A DNA stretch of 13,729 bases from Hydrogenothermaceae bacterium (GTDB taxonomy: Bacteria > Aquificota > Aquificia > Aquificales > Hydrogenothermaceae): NCBI GenBank assembly GCA_015490675.1, contig WFXI01000207.1, positions 1 to 13,729 of the forward strand, in the 5' to 3' direction. Positions 1 through 6,941 of the stretch are shown piece by piece. The position numbers and the translations under genes are program-made. The notes under the pieces were generated by a model. It was not told where the DNA came from. It searched no databases and saw only the letters and a program-made list of their open reading frames with translations. Position 1 is the first letter of the stretch; each line of letters starts with the position of its first letter.

Positions 1-85
1 CATCTATATATTATGACGCTCCTCTATTAACTTATAACAAAAAAGATTTCAAATATATTGAAGGTTTACAGCTTTTTTAATAGTT

Positions 86-94
86 TTATCCACA
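86..94 (+). other. DnaA-box-like 9-mer
   Basis: TTATCCACA is an exact match to the bacterial DnaA-box consensus TTATnCACA. It stands alone in the gap before the AAA ATPase gene; I saw no second exact copy in the window. A single 9-mer in AT-rich DNA can arise by chance, so a role in replication or DnaA regulation is only a possibility. Confidence 0.3.
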
Positions 95-126
95 AAGTTA
101 GTAAGAAGAAGAGTATTTATAAACTC

Positions 127-174
127 TTGACAAATATTTTTTATACATTAATGTATTATACATAAATGTATAAT
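127..174 (+). promoter_or_regulatory. Promoter/operator region of the ATPase gene with two abutting palindromes
   Basis: TTGACA (127-132) is followed by two palindromes: ATACATTAATGTAT (143-156, perfect, no loop) and ATTATACAT-AA-ATGTATAAT (155-174, 9-bp arms). They share the half-site ATACAT. TATAAT at 169-174 would serve as a -10 box and lies 13 bp before the ATG at 188, so a transcript from it would have a leader of only about 6 nt. TTGACA is too far from that -10 box to pair with it well, so the exact promoter is uncertain. The palindromes probably bind a dimeric regulator. Confidence 0.5.
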
Positions 175-187
175 ACGGGTTTGTATA

Positions 188-1312
188 ATGGAACATAAAG
201 AAAGAAATCCTTTTTATTTTGGTGGAACTGTCAGCAACGAAGATTTTTGTAATAGGGAAAAAGAACTATCAGAACTAAAAAGAGATGTTTTCTCTGGTAT
301 TAACATACTTCTGTATTCTCCACGGAGGTTTGGAAAATCATCTCTTTTGTTAAGATTAAAAGAAGAATTAGAAAGGGAAAAAGTTAAAGTTATTTTCCTT
401 GATTTGTTTCCTGTTATAGATGAGAAAGATTTTATAAACAGATATTTTAATGAAATTGTAAAAACATTAGTATCAAAAAAAGAAAAGGTTATCCAATCTT
501 TTAAAGAACTTGCAAATCTAAACTTTAGTATTAACTCTACCTTTAAACCTGACGGCAGTATAACGTTTTCCATTTCTTTTTCTCCAAAAGAGAAAAAAAC
601 AGTTTTAAAAGAAATACTGGAAATCCCTTTTTTATACGTTACCAAAAATAATACGAATGTTGCAGTTATATTTGATGAGTTTCAGGAAATTGAGAATTTA
701 GGTTTAGAAAAAGAAATCAGAACAGTTATCCAAAATCACGGTAGAAATGTTTCTTATCTGTTTTCAGGAAGTAAGAAAAGTATCCTTACCCAGATTTTTT
801 CTGATAAAAGTAGACCTTTTTATAAATCTGTTAAAAAGTTTCCTTTAAAGGAAATTCCACTTGAAGAATGGATACCATTTATCCAGAATAAATTTGAGAA
901 AACAGGGAAAGAAATAGATGAAGAAATAATAAAAGAGGTTTTCTCAATCTCCAGAGGTTTCCCTTACTACATTCAACATATCTGCTATGTCCTTTGGGAA
1001 GTTTCCAAAGAAAAAGTAAAAAAAGAAGATTTAGATTATGCAGTAAATCTTGTTTTAGAAAGGGAAGAAGATACTTTTTGGGAAGAATGGGCTGATTTAC
1101 CTCCAACCCAAAAAAAAGCTTTAAAGATTATAACCTACACAAATGGTAAAAATATCTACTCAAAAGATGTTCTTTTTGAGTTCGAAATTACAGCTTCACA
1201 ACTGAAAAGAGCTGTAGAACAGCTTCTAAAAAAAGATATAATAACGAAAGATAAGGATGTTTATCAGATTATAGACCCTATTATGGAATTGTGGATTAAG
1301 AGAAATTTTTAA
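188..1312 (+). CDS. Archaeal-type AAA ATPase (ATPase_2 / COG1672-like)
   Basis: Predicted cytoplasmic P-loop ATPase of 374 aa, the usual size for this family, which is common in archaea and thermophilic bacteria and has no well-defined cellular role. The N-terminus (NPFYFGGTV, then a CNREKEL segment) is the typical family opening. Walker A is around residues 44-52 (SPRRFGKSS, Lys50), Walker B is VAVIFDEFQ at 158-166 (Asp163-Glu164), and the sensor-1-like YLFSGS is at 190-195. The C-terminal ~80 residues look like a winged-helix domain. No Shine-Dalgarno sequence is visible before the ATG, and the putative -10 box is very close, so translation may be near-leaderless. The gene converges on the next one and their stop codons overlap by 4 nt. 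The family is confident; the substrate or partner is unknown. Confidence 0.85.
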   Translation: MEHKERNPFYFGGTVSNEDFCNREKELSELKRDVFSGINILLYSPRRFGKSSLLLRLKEELEREKVKVIFLDLFPVIDEKDFINRYFNEIVKTLVSKKEKVIQSFKELANLNFSINSTFKPDGSITFSISFSPKEKKTVLKEILEIPFLYVTKNNTNVAVIFDEFQEIENLGLEKEIRTVIQNHGRNVSYLFSGSKKSILTQIFSDKSRPFYKSVKKFPLKEIPLEEWIPFIQNKFEKTGKEIDEEIIKEVFSISRGFPYYIQHICYVLWEVSKEKVKKEDLDYAVNLVLEREEDTFWEEWADLPPTQKKALKIITYTNGKNIYSKDVLFEFEITASQLKRAVEQLLKKDIITKDKDVYQIIDPIMELWIKRNF

Positions 1313-2358
1313 TGAGCACTTATAGAAATTTTATTTTCTTTTAACAGAGCTTTAAACCTTTCAACACTACCAAAATTCTTTTTAATAAAAAAGAACAGTT
1401 CATTTCTTTTCTCATCACAAAATCTTCTTCTTGCATAAGCGTATCCATGTTTAATTGCTAATCTTATAAACTCTTCAATACTACATATATCTTTTTTAAT
1501 ACGACTTTTTCTTTCTCTCTGATTCCCTTTGAAGTAAGCATTATTTATGCGTCTATAAAGGTAGTCTTCAAATTTAATCTTGAACTCATCAAAAGTAGAG
1601 TTAACAATCATACTGTCTATTACAACTTTGGTTAGTCCTCTTGTTTTGGTTTTCAATCTATCTCTTAAAATGCCTGTTGTATCTTGCCCTATAAATCTGT
1701 CAAGTCTGGATAAAGGTTCCTGAGAATACAAAGCTTTTAAAAATCCTTCATAATCAATAATGCCTATACTGTTTTTACAATAGTTCTCAACAATAATGGA
1801 CTTAAGCTCTAATTTATCCTTTTCTAATACATCTTTTATAGTCAGACCATATTTTTTTAGATGATATTTAACAATTCTAGTTTGAACATACTGCCTTAGA
1901 TAATAAAGTCCAGAGATATGTCCTTTTTCTTTAAGAGTATCAATAATCATATCAAGGTTTATCTTTTTGGTTCTTACTCCCTTGAACTGACTTAAAATTT
2001 GATTTTCTAACTGTAATTTTCTTCGCCTTTTTTCTGTTTGTCTTATAGACCAGATTATTTCATAATAGTCTTCCCCAAGTCTCTCTTTTATCCATATTTT
2101 GCTTTTTCCTTGATTTAGAAATAGCCTCACAAAATAAGCTTTTGTAAGCTTTGAATGGCTTCCTTGAAATATTTCTATAAGGTTCAAGTCTTCCCTTATC
2201 CTACCGTATCTTTTAGCTTTCTGGATGTAGTAAGGTTTAACAAAAGGATATATTTTCTTTAAAGCTTTAAGTATCTGCGTCTGTGTAAATCCGTATTGGT
2301 TTATAGTTGCGATAATATCGTATATTGGCTGTTTTTCTTCCTTTGTTCTCATTTTCAC
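1309..2358 (-). CDS. Basic helical protein, probably DNA-binding
   Basis: Unrecognised 349-aa protein, very rich in Lys/Arg, with no signal peptide or membrane segment, so probably cytoplasmic. Two stretches resemble helix-turn-helix units: residues ~15-50 (IIATINQYGFTQTQILKALK and following) and ~75-106 (FLNQGKSKIWIKERLG and following). More amphipathic helices fill the rest. RecX-like helical repeats are a possible alternative, but no diagnostic motif was seen. The GTG start overlaps the upstream stop codon (GTGA), and an ATG two codons later (2352) is an alternative start. It is the last gene of the minus-strand cluster. A DNA-binding protein at the end of an envelope cluster could be its regulator; that is inference. 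The 3' end overlaps the convergent ATPase gene. Confidence 0.7.
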   Translation of the reverse strand: MKMRTKEEKQPIYDIIATINQYGFTQTQILKALKKIYPFVKPYYIQKAKRYGRIREDLNLIEIFQGSHSKLTKAYFVRLFLNQGKSKIWIKERLGEDYYEIIWSIRQTEKRRRKLQLENQILSQFKGVRTKKINLDMIIDTLKEKGHISGLYYLRQYVQTRIVKYHLKKYGLTIKDVLEKDKLELKSIIVENYCKNSIGIIDYEGFLKALYSQEPLSRLDRFIGQDTTGILRDRLKTKTRGLTKVVIDSMIVNSTFDEFKIKFEDYLYRRINNAYFKGNQRERKSRIKKDICSIEEFIRLAIKHGYAYARRRFCDEKRNELFFFIKKNFGSVERFKALLKENKISISAH

Positions 2359-3194
2359 TTCTTCTTTTCAATGAGATTAAAACCTGTTTCTATAAACTTT
2401 TGAATATCATACGGATTTCTAACAATGTAGTTTAAATAAGCAACAGGATCTCTAAATCTTGGATTATCCGATAATCGCTGGCTATTATAAAAAACAGAAA
2501 GATAAACAGGAAGCTTATTTAGGCTTTTTGAAAACTTTTCGTCTTTCTTTAAAAGTTCAGTTTTTGATCTGAAATCTGAAGGAAGTTTTACGCTTAAAAT
2601 GGTTAAACCAGAAAGCTGGTCATAGTTTGCAAGGACCTCTGTCAATCCTGATGAAATTTTTATTTTAAAGGTTGAAAAATCCCTTTCTATAGTTCTGACA
2701 AATATACCTTCCTGTCTTTCTATTTTTTTGAAAAGCCCATTTTTTACAATACCAAAAATATTTCCTCTTTGAAAAACTCCGTCGCAGGTATACCAGTTTG
2801 AAACTGAAACTGTAGAATATCCAGAGGTTTTTATAATTACAGGCAAAGCATTTTCTATAAACATAAAGTTTATTGAGCATTCTTTAACTTTTTGCTCCTT
2901 AGAGAGAAATTTAGAAAGTTTATTTATATGCTTAACAATTTCATTCTGACTACAATAACAGCCCCTTTTATCCATATTGATAATAGGCTCAAGTAGATAG
3001 TTTCCATCTAAGAATATATAGTTTTTGATGGTTTCTATATCCTGCACGAAAGGATGGACTTTTTTCTCTTTTGGTTTGGTATTTTCCTCAAATATGTTTT
3101 CTTTTTTAGGTTGAGGAAGTCCAGCAGAGCCAAAATCTAAAGCATTTGCAAAAGTAAAGGCATAAAGAATAAATACTAAAGCTGCTTTTATCAT
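2355..3194 (-). CDS. Sec-exported periplasmic protein, function unknown
   Basis: The 279-aa product begins with a short signal peptide (MIKAALVFILYAFTFANA, probable cleavage after residue 18, no lipobox Cys). A Pro/Lys/Glu-rich linker (~25-48) and a globular domain follow. The mature part has four cysteines: a Cys-x-Cys pair (GCYCSQ) and two singles, ECSIN and YTCDG, consistent with disulfides outside the cytoplasm. No known domain was recognised. Its ATG overlaps the stop of the upstream lipoprotein gene by 4 nt (ATGA), and its own stop overlaps the next start, so the three genes are translationally coupled. It probably works with the two lipoproteins and the membrane protein of the cluster. 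Confidence 0.75.
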   Translation of the reverse strand: MIKAALVFILYAFTFANALDFGSAGLPQPKKENIFEENTKPKEKKVHPFVQDIETIKNYIFLDGNYLLEPIINMDKRGCYCSQNEIVKHINKLSKFLSKEQKVKECSINFMFIENALPVIIKTSGYSTVSVSNWYTCDGVFQRGNIFGIVKNGLFKKIERQEGIFVRTIERDFSTFKIKISSGLTEVLANYDQLSGLTILSVKLPSDFRSKTELLKKDEKFSKSLNKLPVYLSVFYNSQRLSDNPRFRDPVAYLNYIVRNPYDIQKFIETGFNLIEKKK

Positions 3195-4303
3195 CTTATT
3201 GCCTCACAGTATGAATTGTTTTGAACCCATGGACTAAGACCATTTTCTTTTGGGCATTTCCAAAAGTTTAAAGGTTTATTTTGTATCATTTTTCTTTTTT
3301 CTTCTTCATTTATTTCTAGAGCAAACTTTTTAAGCTCCGCTAATGTTTTTATATCTACAACACCAACAGCATCATAAATTCCTTTTAATCCAGCCCCAGA
3401 AATGTCTCCTACATCAGGGCATAAATAGTAGTATTCATATCCGTCAATATCGTTTTCATAAAGATCTATACGCTCAATACAATATTTAGGAAATATAGGA
3501 CATCCCCCTTTCCCAAATACTTTTAATATACCTTCTGCTGCAGTAATACCTACTTTACTTGTCCAATGTCCCTTTTCTTTTTCTATGCAGGCAGAAGAGT
3601 ATTTATCCATAAACTTTTCTCTATAACGAATTTTGTCTAATTTTGGCAAATTCTCCATAGGTAAAACAGCATAAATAACTTCTGCATATCCTTTCTTATT
3701 TACACAAGCGATATGAGGAAATCTTCTTAAGGTTGTTTCATGAACCTTACTCCAAAAAGTTGTCAAAAACAATTGATTTGCTACAGTTGATGATTTCACA
3801 TCAAATATATCTTTATATTCATCAAGGTAGGAAATATCACTTATGTTTCCTTTCACATACTCATCTTTAATAAAAATTTTAATTTCACCATTTATGTTTT
3901 TACAGTACTGCAAAACTTTAACTAACTTTTCAGGGTATTCAAAATTTACTTTTGTAGATATTGTTTTTCCATTTATTTCCACAGAAATAGGTACTCCTGT
4001 AATCTTATCGTCCCCATTTGACAAGGCTGCTAAGACTTGAGGACTAAATAGATAATAGTAGTAATAATAGATAATTTTATCTGCAAGTGGAGAAAGCTCT
4101 TTTTCAAAATAAGGGTCAGCTTTATGCATTTGTGAAATAAAATCATAGGATACAAGAACAGGAATTACTCCATAGTTATAAGTTCCTTTTTCATGATCAA
4201 TAGGATTAGAATTTGTAATTTTGTTAATTTTATTAGATACTTCTGCACACGAGAAAAGTAAAAAGGTTAAGATTATAAAAACACCTGTAAAAAGTCTCCT
4301 CAT
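3191..4303 (-). CDS. Large cysteine-rich lipoprotein, function unknown
   Basis: A 370-aa product with a lipoprotein signal peptide: basic start MRR, hydrophobic stretch, and lipobox LLFSC with the acylated Cys at residue 19. The mature protein carries about eight further cysteines (QYCKN, IACVN, SACIE, GGCPIFPKYCIE, YLCPD, WKCPK, SYCEA), mostly in the C-terminal half, suggesting a disulfide-stabilised domain. An unusual run of six tyrosines lies near residue 80 (IIYYYYYYLF), encoded by mixed TAT/TAC codons rather than a simple repeat. I do not recognise the family. A G-rich Shine-Dalgarno sequence precedes the ATG. The upstream membrane protein gene ends 14 nt away, and the downstream gene overlaps. 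Confidence 0.75.
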   Translation of the reverse strand: MRRLFTGVFIILTFLLFSCAEVSNKINKITNSNPIDHEKGTYNYGVIPVLVSYDFISQMHKADPYFEKELSPLADKIIYYYYYYLFSPQVLAALSNGDDKITGVPISVEINGKTISTKVNFEYPEKLVKVLQYCKNINGEIKIFIKDEYVKGNISDISYLDEYKDIFDVKSSTVANQLFLTTFWSKVHETTLRRFPHIACVNKKGYAEVIYAVLPMENLPKLDKIRYREKFMDKYSSACIEKEKGHWTSKVGITAAEGILKVFGKGGCPIFPKYCIERIDLYENDIDGYEYYYLCPDVGDISGAGLKGIYDAVGVVDIKTLAELKKFALEINEEEKRKMIQNKPLNFWKCPKENGLSPWVQNNSYCEAIR

Positions 4304-4317
4304 TTTCCTTTCCCCCC

Positions 4318-4806
4318 TTAGCGTTTTGATGGTAAAAATTCTTTTATAAGTAGTCCGACAATTATTATAAAAGAGACCAGAGTAATCACTAACAATGTAA
4401 AAGGCAGAGGAGTTTGCTGAGCTGCTAATAAAACAGCATCGTAATAGTTTTTTACCTGTTTTTCTATTTTGAAAAGTTTTTCTTTTTGTGATTGTATTTT
4501 TTCATATTCTTCCCTTGCTTTTGCCAGTTCTTTTTTAGCCTGCTTACAGGTATCACTTTCCTTTGGATTATCTTCCATAGAAACATCAGAACAGTTCCAC
4601 TCAACCTGAAACTGGGCATTTTTTAATTTTTGTTCTGCAAGGGCTATAAGGTTTGCATAATCATATCCTATCTTCATTTGCCATATCTGATTAACCCTTT
4701 CAAAAAATGATGAATAAACCTTGTAAAATCCAAATCCTACAACTATCAGGAGAGCAATAAGAACTATTTTCTTATACTGGTAAGCTATAACTGTTTTAAT
4801 GTCCAT
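4318..4806 (-). CDS. Two-helix membrane protein with periplasmic coiled coil
   Basis: A 162-aa product with a transmembrane helix at ~14-30 preceded by basic residues (YQYKK) and a second at ~135-154 followed by KEFLPSKR. Both termini are therefore probably cytoplasmic and the ~105-residue middle lies outside. The middle is Lys/Glu/Gln-rich with heptad-like helices (~53-70 and ~88-120) and two cysteines (C72, C87) that could pair. No family was recognised. The Shine-Dalgarno sequence GAGGTG lies just before the ATG, and the start is 3 nt from the upstream stop. It also has a copy of the shared 18-bp element 26 nt before its start, inside the upstream gene, so it may be transcribed from an internal promoter as well as from the cluster promoter. 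Confidence 0.75.
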   Translation of the reverse strand: MDIKTVIAYQYKKIVLIALLIVVGFGFYKVYSSFFERVNQIWQMKIGYDYANLIALAEQKLKNAQFQVEWNCSDVSMEDNPKESDTCKQAKKELAKAREEYEKIQSQKEKLFKIEKQVKNYYDAVLLAAQQTPLPFTLLVITLVSFIIIVGLLIKEFLPSKR

Positions 4807-4809
4807 CTC

Positions 4810-5304
4810 TCACCTCAGTAAGCACTCTTTACTATATAAACGGAATTTTTCACACTGCCTTTCTTTTAAATACTCAAGGGCAGATTTGATATAGAAAAAA
4901 TTAATAGTATTAAATGAATAAAGTTCATTAATCTCTGGATAATACCTGGATTTATCCTTAAAAATTTTTACAGCTGCTATTTCGTAATTCTTCACAGTTA
5001 TTTCCATAGTTTTATAAAAGGAGTGACAAGAAGCTGTCAAATCTATTTTCTTACCTTCTTTTTCTGCATAAAGATGAGGAACTCCATCGCAATAGCCAAC
5101 AATTAACTTTCCATTACCGTGTATTGCTTTTAGATTTTCAATCCTACAAACTTTTTTATCTTTTGAAGAAACAAGCGTGTAAGATTTATCAAACCAGTAT
5201 CCTGTAGCCTGCTCAAACTTTGCAGCATATTGAATTTGGTTTAAAGCAGAGCAGGAAGCAAACATAACAGGAACAAATGCAGATATAAACTTAGCATTTA
5301 TCAT
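4810..5304 (-). CDS. Small lipoprotein, function unknown
   Basis: A 164-aa product with a short lipoprotein signal peptide and lipobox MFASC (Cys18). Five further cysteines (VCRIE, GYCDG, ASCHS, RQCEK, KECLL) suggest an exported, disulfide-containing protein. No known domain was recognised. The start codon lies inside the end of the metallophosphoesterase gene (14-nt overlap, different frame), with AAGGGG as the Shine-Dalgarno sequence. The last codons contain the shared element AAAAATTCCGTTTATATA, encoding part of EKFRLYSKECLLR, so one DNA segment appears to serve as both coding sequence and control site for the next gene. Confidence 0.7.
   Translation of the reverse strand: MINAKFISAFVPVMFASCSALNQIQYAAKFEQATGYWFDKSYTLVSSKDKKVCRIENLKAIHGNGKLIVGYCDGVPHLYAEKEGKKIDLTASCHSFYKTMEITVKNYEIAAVKIFKDKSRYYPEINELYSFNTINFFYIKSALEYLKERQCEKFRLYSKECLLR
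4833..4850 (-). promoter_or_regulatory. Shared 18-bp promoter/operator element, copy A (internal)
   Basis: On the minus strand this reads AAAAATTCCGTTTATATA, followed by GTAAA. It ends 26 nt before the ATG of the coiled-coil membrane protein gene at 4806. The flank GTGTG before the A-run resembles the flank of copy B. It lies within the lipoprotein coding sequence. The AT-rich end TATATA may act as a -10 box; no standard -35 box is seen at the usual distance. Confidence 0.6.
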
Positions 5305-6178
5305 AGGACATTCCCCTTACAAACTCTACTGCATCCTGGTATCTAAAGAAGCCAATCATTTTACGCTGGTTAGGGTATAGAACTACTGCTGGTGTGCTCA
5401 TGTGGGAAACTTTATAAGGATTGAAATATTTAAAGGTGTAAGCGTCCTTATCTTTGAAAGTTCCAGTTTTGATTAGTATACGGTCAAACAGTTCATCGTC
5501 TTTTGGATAAGGAAATGTATATATAGCCGGAAAGTGTGTATGAGAAGTGCAAACAACATCAGCGGTTGGATAGTAAAGTGTTAACTCTCTATGTGAACTG
5601 TGGACAGGATTTAAAATAGAGTTAAAACGGGATTTATGAACCATTGCTATTTTGTATTCAACTTCATTGTTTAGCTTTAAATTCAGAAGAAGCCTATTTA
5701 TTCCAAGCGGAACCTGATACTGGAAAAGGGTCTGGATATAAGGGTTTTGACCAGAAAATTCTTCATGATTTCCAATCACAACAGCAAGTAACTTCTTATT
5801 TTCACCTAAAAGTTCAATAAAGTTTTTGTAAAACTCTCTTTGCTTAGCTGGAGACAAAATTTGAGAATTTATACCAGCTAAAAGGAGCTTAGGAACAGGT
5901 GTTTCAAAGTTATCTATAAAATCATCATTTACCGCTAAAAACACGTTGTCATTTTCCAGGATTGTATTGAGAACATTTTTTATTTCAGCAACATTCGTAT
6001 GAATAGAACCAAAATGGGTATCCGAGCTAAATATTATTGCTATTGGTTTTTCTGTTTGAATATCTAAAGTTTTATAATGTTCAAATTCAGGCTGACAGTC
6101 AAAAAGTTCTCTTTCCGTTTCAGTCAGAAACTCAGCATAATCAAGAATTTCAAAAACTTTGTTTAGCTTATCACTCAT
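5291..6178 (-). CDS. Calcineurin-like metallophosphoesterase
   Basis: Predicted two-metal phosphoesterase of 295 aa, cytoplasmic (no signal peptide). Family motifs in order: SDTH (Asp53, His55); DDFIDN at 85-90, standing for GDxxDN with Asp in place of the Gly; GNHE (Asn137, His138); VHKSR (His181); and SHTH (His213, His215), standing for GHTH. All metal ligands appear present. The substrate (nucleic acid, nucleotide or phosphoprotein) cannot be told. I chose the ATG at 6178 because GGAGGTG lies 6-7 nt upstream; an in-frame TTG at 6193 would add five residues and lie ahead of that ribosome-binding site. It is the first gene of the minus-strand envelope cluster, with element copy B 26 nt upstream. 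It overlaps the following lipoprotein gene by 14 nt. Confidence 0.85.
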   Translation of the reverse strand: MSDKLNKVFEILDYAEFLTETERELFDCQPEFEHYKTLDIQTEKPIAIIFSSDTHFGSIHTNVAEIKNVLNTILENDNVFLAVNDDFIDNFETPVPKLLLAGINSQILSPAKQREFYKNFIELLGENKKLLAVVIGNHEEFSGQNPYIQTLFQYQVPLGINRLLLNLKLNNEVEYKIAMVHKSRFNSILNPVHSSHRELTLYYPTADVVCTSHTHFPAIYTFPYPKDDELFDRILIKTGTFKDKDAYTFKYFNPYKVSHMSTPAVVLYPNQRKMIGFFRYQDAVEFVRGMSYDKC

Positions 6179-6204
6179 GGTCGACACCTCCAACTGCCTT
6201 TTTA

Positions 6205-6222
6205 TATATAAACGGAATTTTT
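6205..6222 (-). promoter_or_regulatory. Shared 18-bp promoter/operator element, copy B (cluster promoter)
   Basis: On the minus strand this reads AAAAATTCCGTTTATATA with TGTG before the A-run. It ends 26 nt before the chosen ATG of the phosphoesterase gene, the same spacing as copies A and F to their genes. A short inverted repeat, TTTCAC-AA-GTGAAA (6220-6233), overlaps its outer end. It is the likely main promoter or operator of the six-gene cluster. Confidence 0.6.
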
Positions 6223-6299
6223 CACAAGTGAAATTTTAAGGACAGATAAAGTAAAAAGTTGTCCGTAAAATCTCGGTAAATGTCCTGGAATTAATCAAA

Positions 6300-6325
6300 A
6301 AAAATTCCGTATATACGGAATTTTT
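6300..6325. promoter_or_regulatory. Perfect 26-bp palindrome formed by two copies of the shared element (copy C)
   Basis: The left arm AAAAATTCCGTAT (6300-6312) and the right arm ATACGGAATTTTT (6313-6325) are exact reverse complements with no loop. Each arm has the conserved AAAAATTCCGT core of the shared element. The symmetry points to binding by a dimeric protein, or to two opposed promoters. Confidence 0.65.
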
Positions 6326-6365
6326 GGTGAGGTTTGCAAAATATTGATTTTTCTTATTCAGAGAG

Positions 6366-6407
6366 TTTTGTGTGTAGATAACCAACTAAGACCATCTACA
6401 CATAAAA
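6366..6407. repeat. Inverted repeat, 14-bp arms, 14-nt loop
   Basis: TTTTGTGTGTAGAT (6366-6379) pairs with ATCTACACATAAAA (6394-6407), with one G-T wobble, around an AACCAACTAAGACC loop. There is no T-run just after the stem on either strand, so it is not a standard intrinsic terminator. It lies between element copies C and D and would be in the leader of any transcript starting at copy D. Confidence 0.6.
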
Positions 6408-6424
6408 GAAAAAAAGCCTAAATA

Positions 6425-6442
6425 TATATAAACGGAATTTTT
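6425..6442 (-). promoter_or_regulatory. Shared 18-bp element, copy D
   Basis: On the minus strand this reads AAAAATTCCGTTTATATA, identical in the 18-bp core to copies A, B and F. It is preceded by CC, as is the minus-strand half of copy C. It points toward the envelope cluster, about 250 bp upstream of the phosphoesterase start, so it is either a distal promoter or an operator. Confidence 0.5.
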
Positions 6443-6592
6443 GGAGCAGAAAATAAAGCCTGTATTCTTTCTAACACTTGAATATCAAGCGTCAGATGAA
6501 ATTGTAAGTTTAAAAAATCGTTGATGAAAAAAGTGAAAAAACTGCAAAGTATTGAAAATAAAGGTTTTACTTAGGTTTTCAAAGCAAAAATG

Positions 6593-6610
6593 AAAAATTC
6601 CGTATATATA
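6593..6610 (+). promoter_or_regulatory. Shared 18-bp element, copy E (rightward)
   Basis: AAAAATTCCGTATATATA, one mismatch from the core, preceded by ATG as in copy F. It points rightward, away from the envelope cluster, with no gene within the next 390 bp. A hairpin (6661-6683) and T-rich tracts follow. Confidence 0.45.
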
Positions 6611-6660
6611 TATTATTATTTATATATAAACTAAAGGGATGTTTTAAAAGAATATATATA

Positions 6661-6683
6661 CATAACGGACTTCGTCCGAAATG
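6661..6683. repeat. Compact hairpin CGGAC-TTC-GTCCG
   Basis: CGGACTTCGTCCG (6666-6678) forms a five-base-pair GC-rich stem, and the flanking CAT/ATG (6661-6663, 6681-6683) is also complementary. In a strongly AT-rich gap this is conspicuous. It follows element copy E and precedes long A/T runs (6697-6725). It could be an RNA hairpin or a variant protein-binding site, since AACGGA occurs in both this and the shared element. Confidence 0.4.
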
Positions 6684-6733
6684 TGATGATGTAGTAAAAA
6701 ATTTTTTATTTTTATTTTTGTTTTTAAGAGGAA

Positions 6734-6767
6734 AAATTCTTAAATAACTTCTTAAGAAGAATTTTTT
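6734..6767 (+). terminator. Possible weak terminator: palindrome plus T-run
   Basis: CTTCTTAAGAAG (6748-6759) is a perfect palindrome followed by AATTTTTTT. A wider pairing of AAAATTCTT (6734-6742) with AAGAATTTT is also possible. The stem is AU-rich and weak. No upstream plus-strand gene needs it, so if real it would end a small RNA starting near copy E. Confidence 0.25.
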
Positions 6768-6941
6768 TCAATTTACTCAGTTTAGGAACTTAAGGAACTT
6801 ATAGACTTTAATTCAATTTGTTGAAGTTAAGCAATTTAAAGAATTTAACTCAATTTAATCCCTCTTAAAAATTACTACCTGCTTGTTCAAAAAAAATAAA
6901 GAAATACCGCCGAAAGTGAAACGCAAGCAATTAACTAAAGT

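Larger units (their letters stand above)
6223..6941. other. Long non-coding control region between divergent operons
   Basis: No convincing gene was found on either strand. The stretch holds three more copies of the shared element (C, D, E), a 14-bp-arm inverted repeat, a compact GC hairpin, a palindrome followed by a T-run, and short repeats such as GGAACTTA twice (6785-6792, 6794-6801) and several CAATTT words (6800-6860). It separates the minus-strand envelope cluster from vapBC. The density of inverted repeats suggests regulation or small RNAs rather than decayed genes. Confidence 0.5.

Noticed and set aside
214..645. Open frame opposite the AAA ATPase gene
   Set aside because: It lies antisense within a well-supported ATPase gene, is Ser/Phe-rich with no domain, and has no ribosome-binding site.
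6178..6193. TTG at 6193 as the phosphoesterase start
   Set aside because: The strong GGAGGTG lies between it and the ATG at 6178 and is correctly placed only for the latter.
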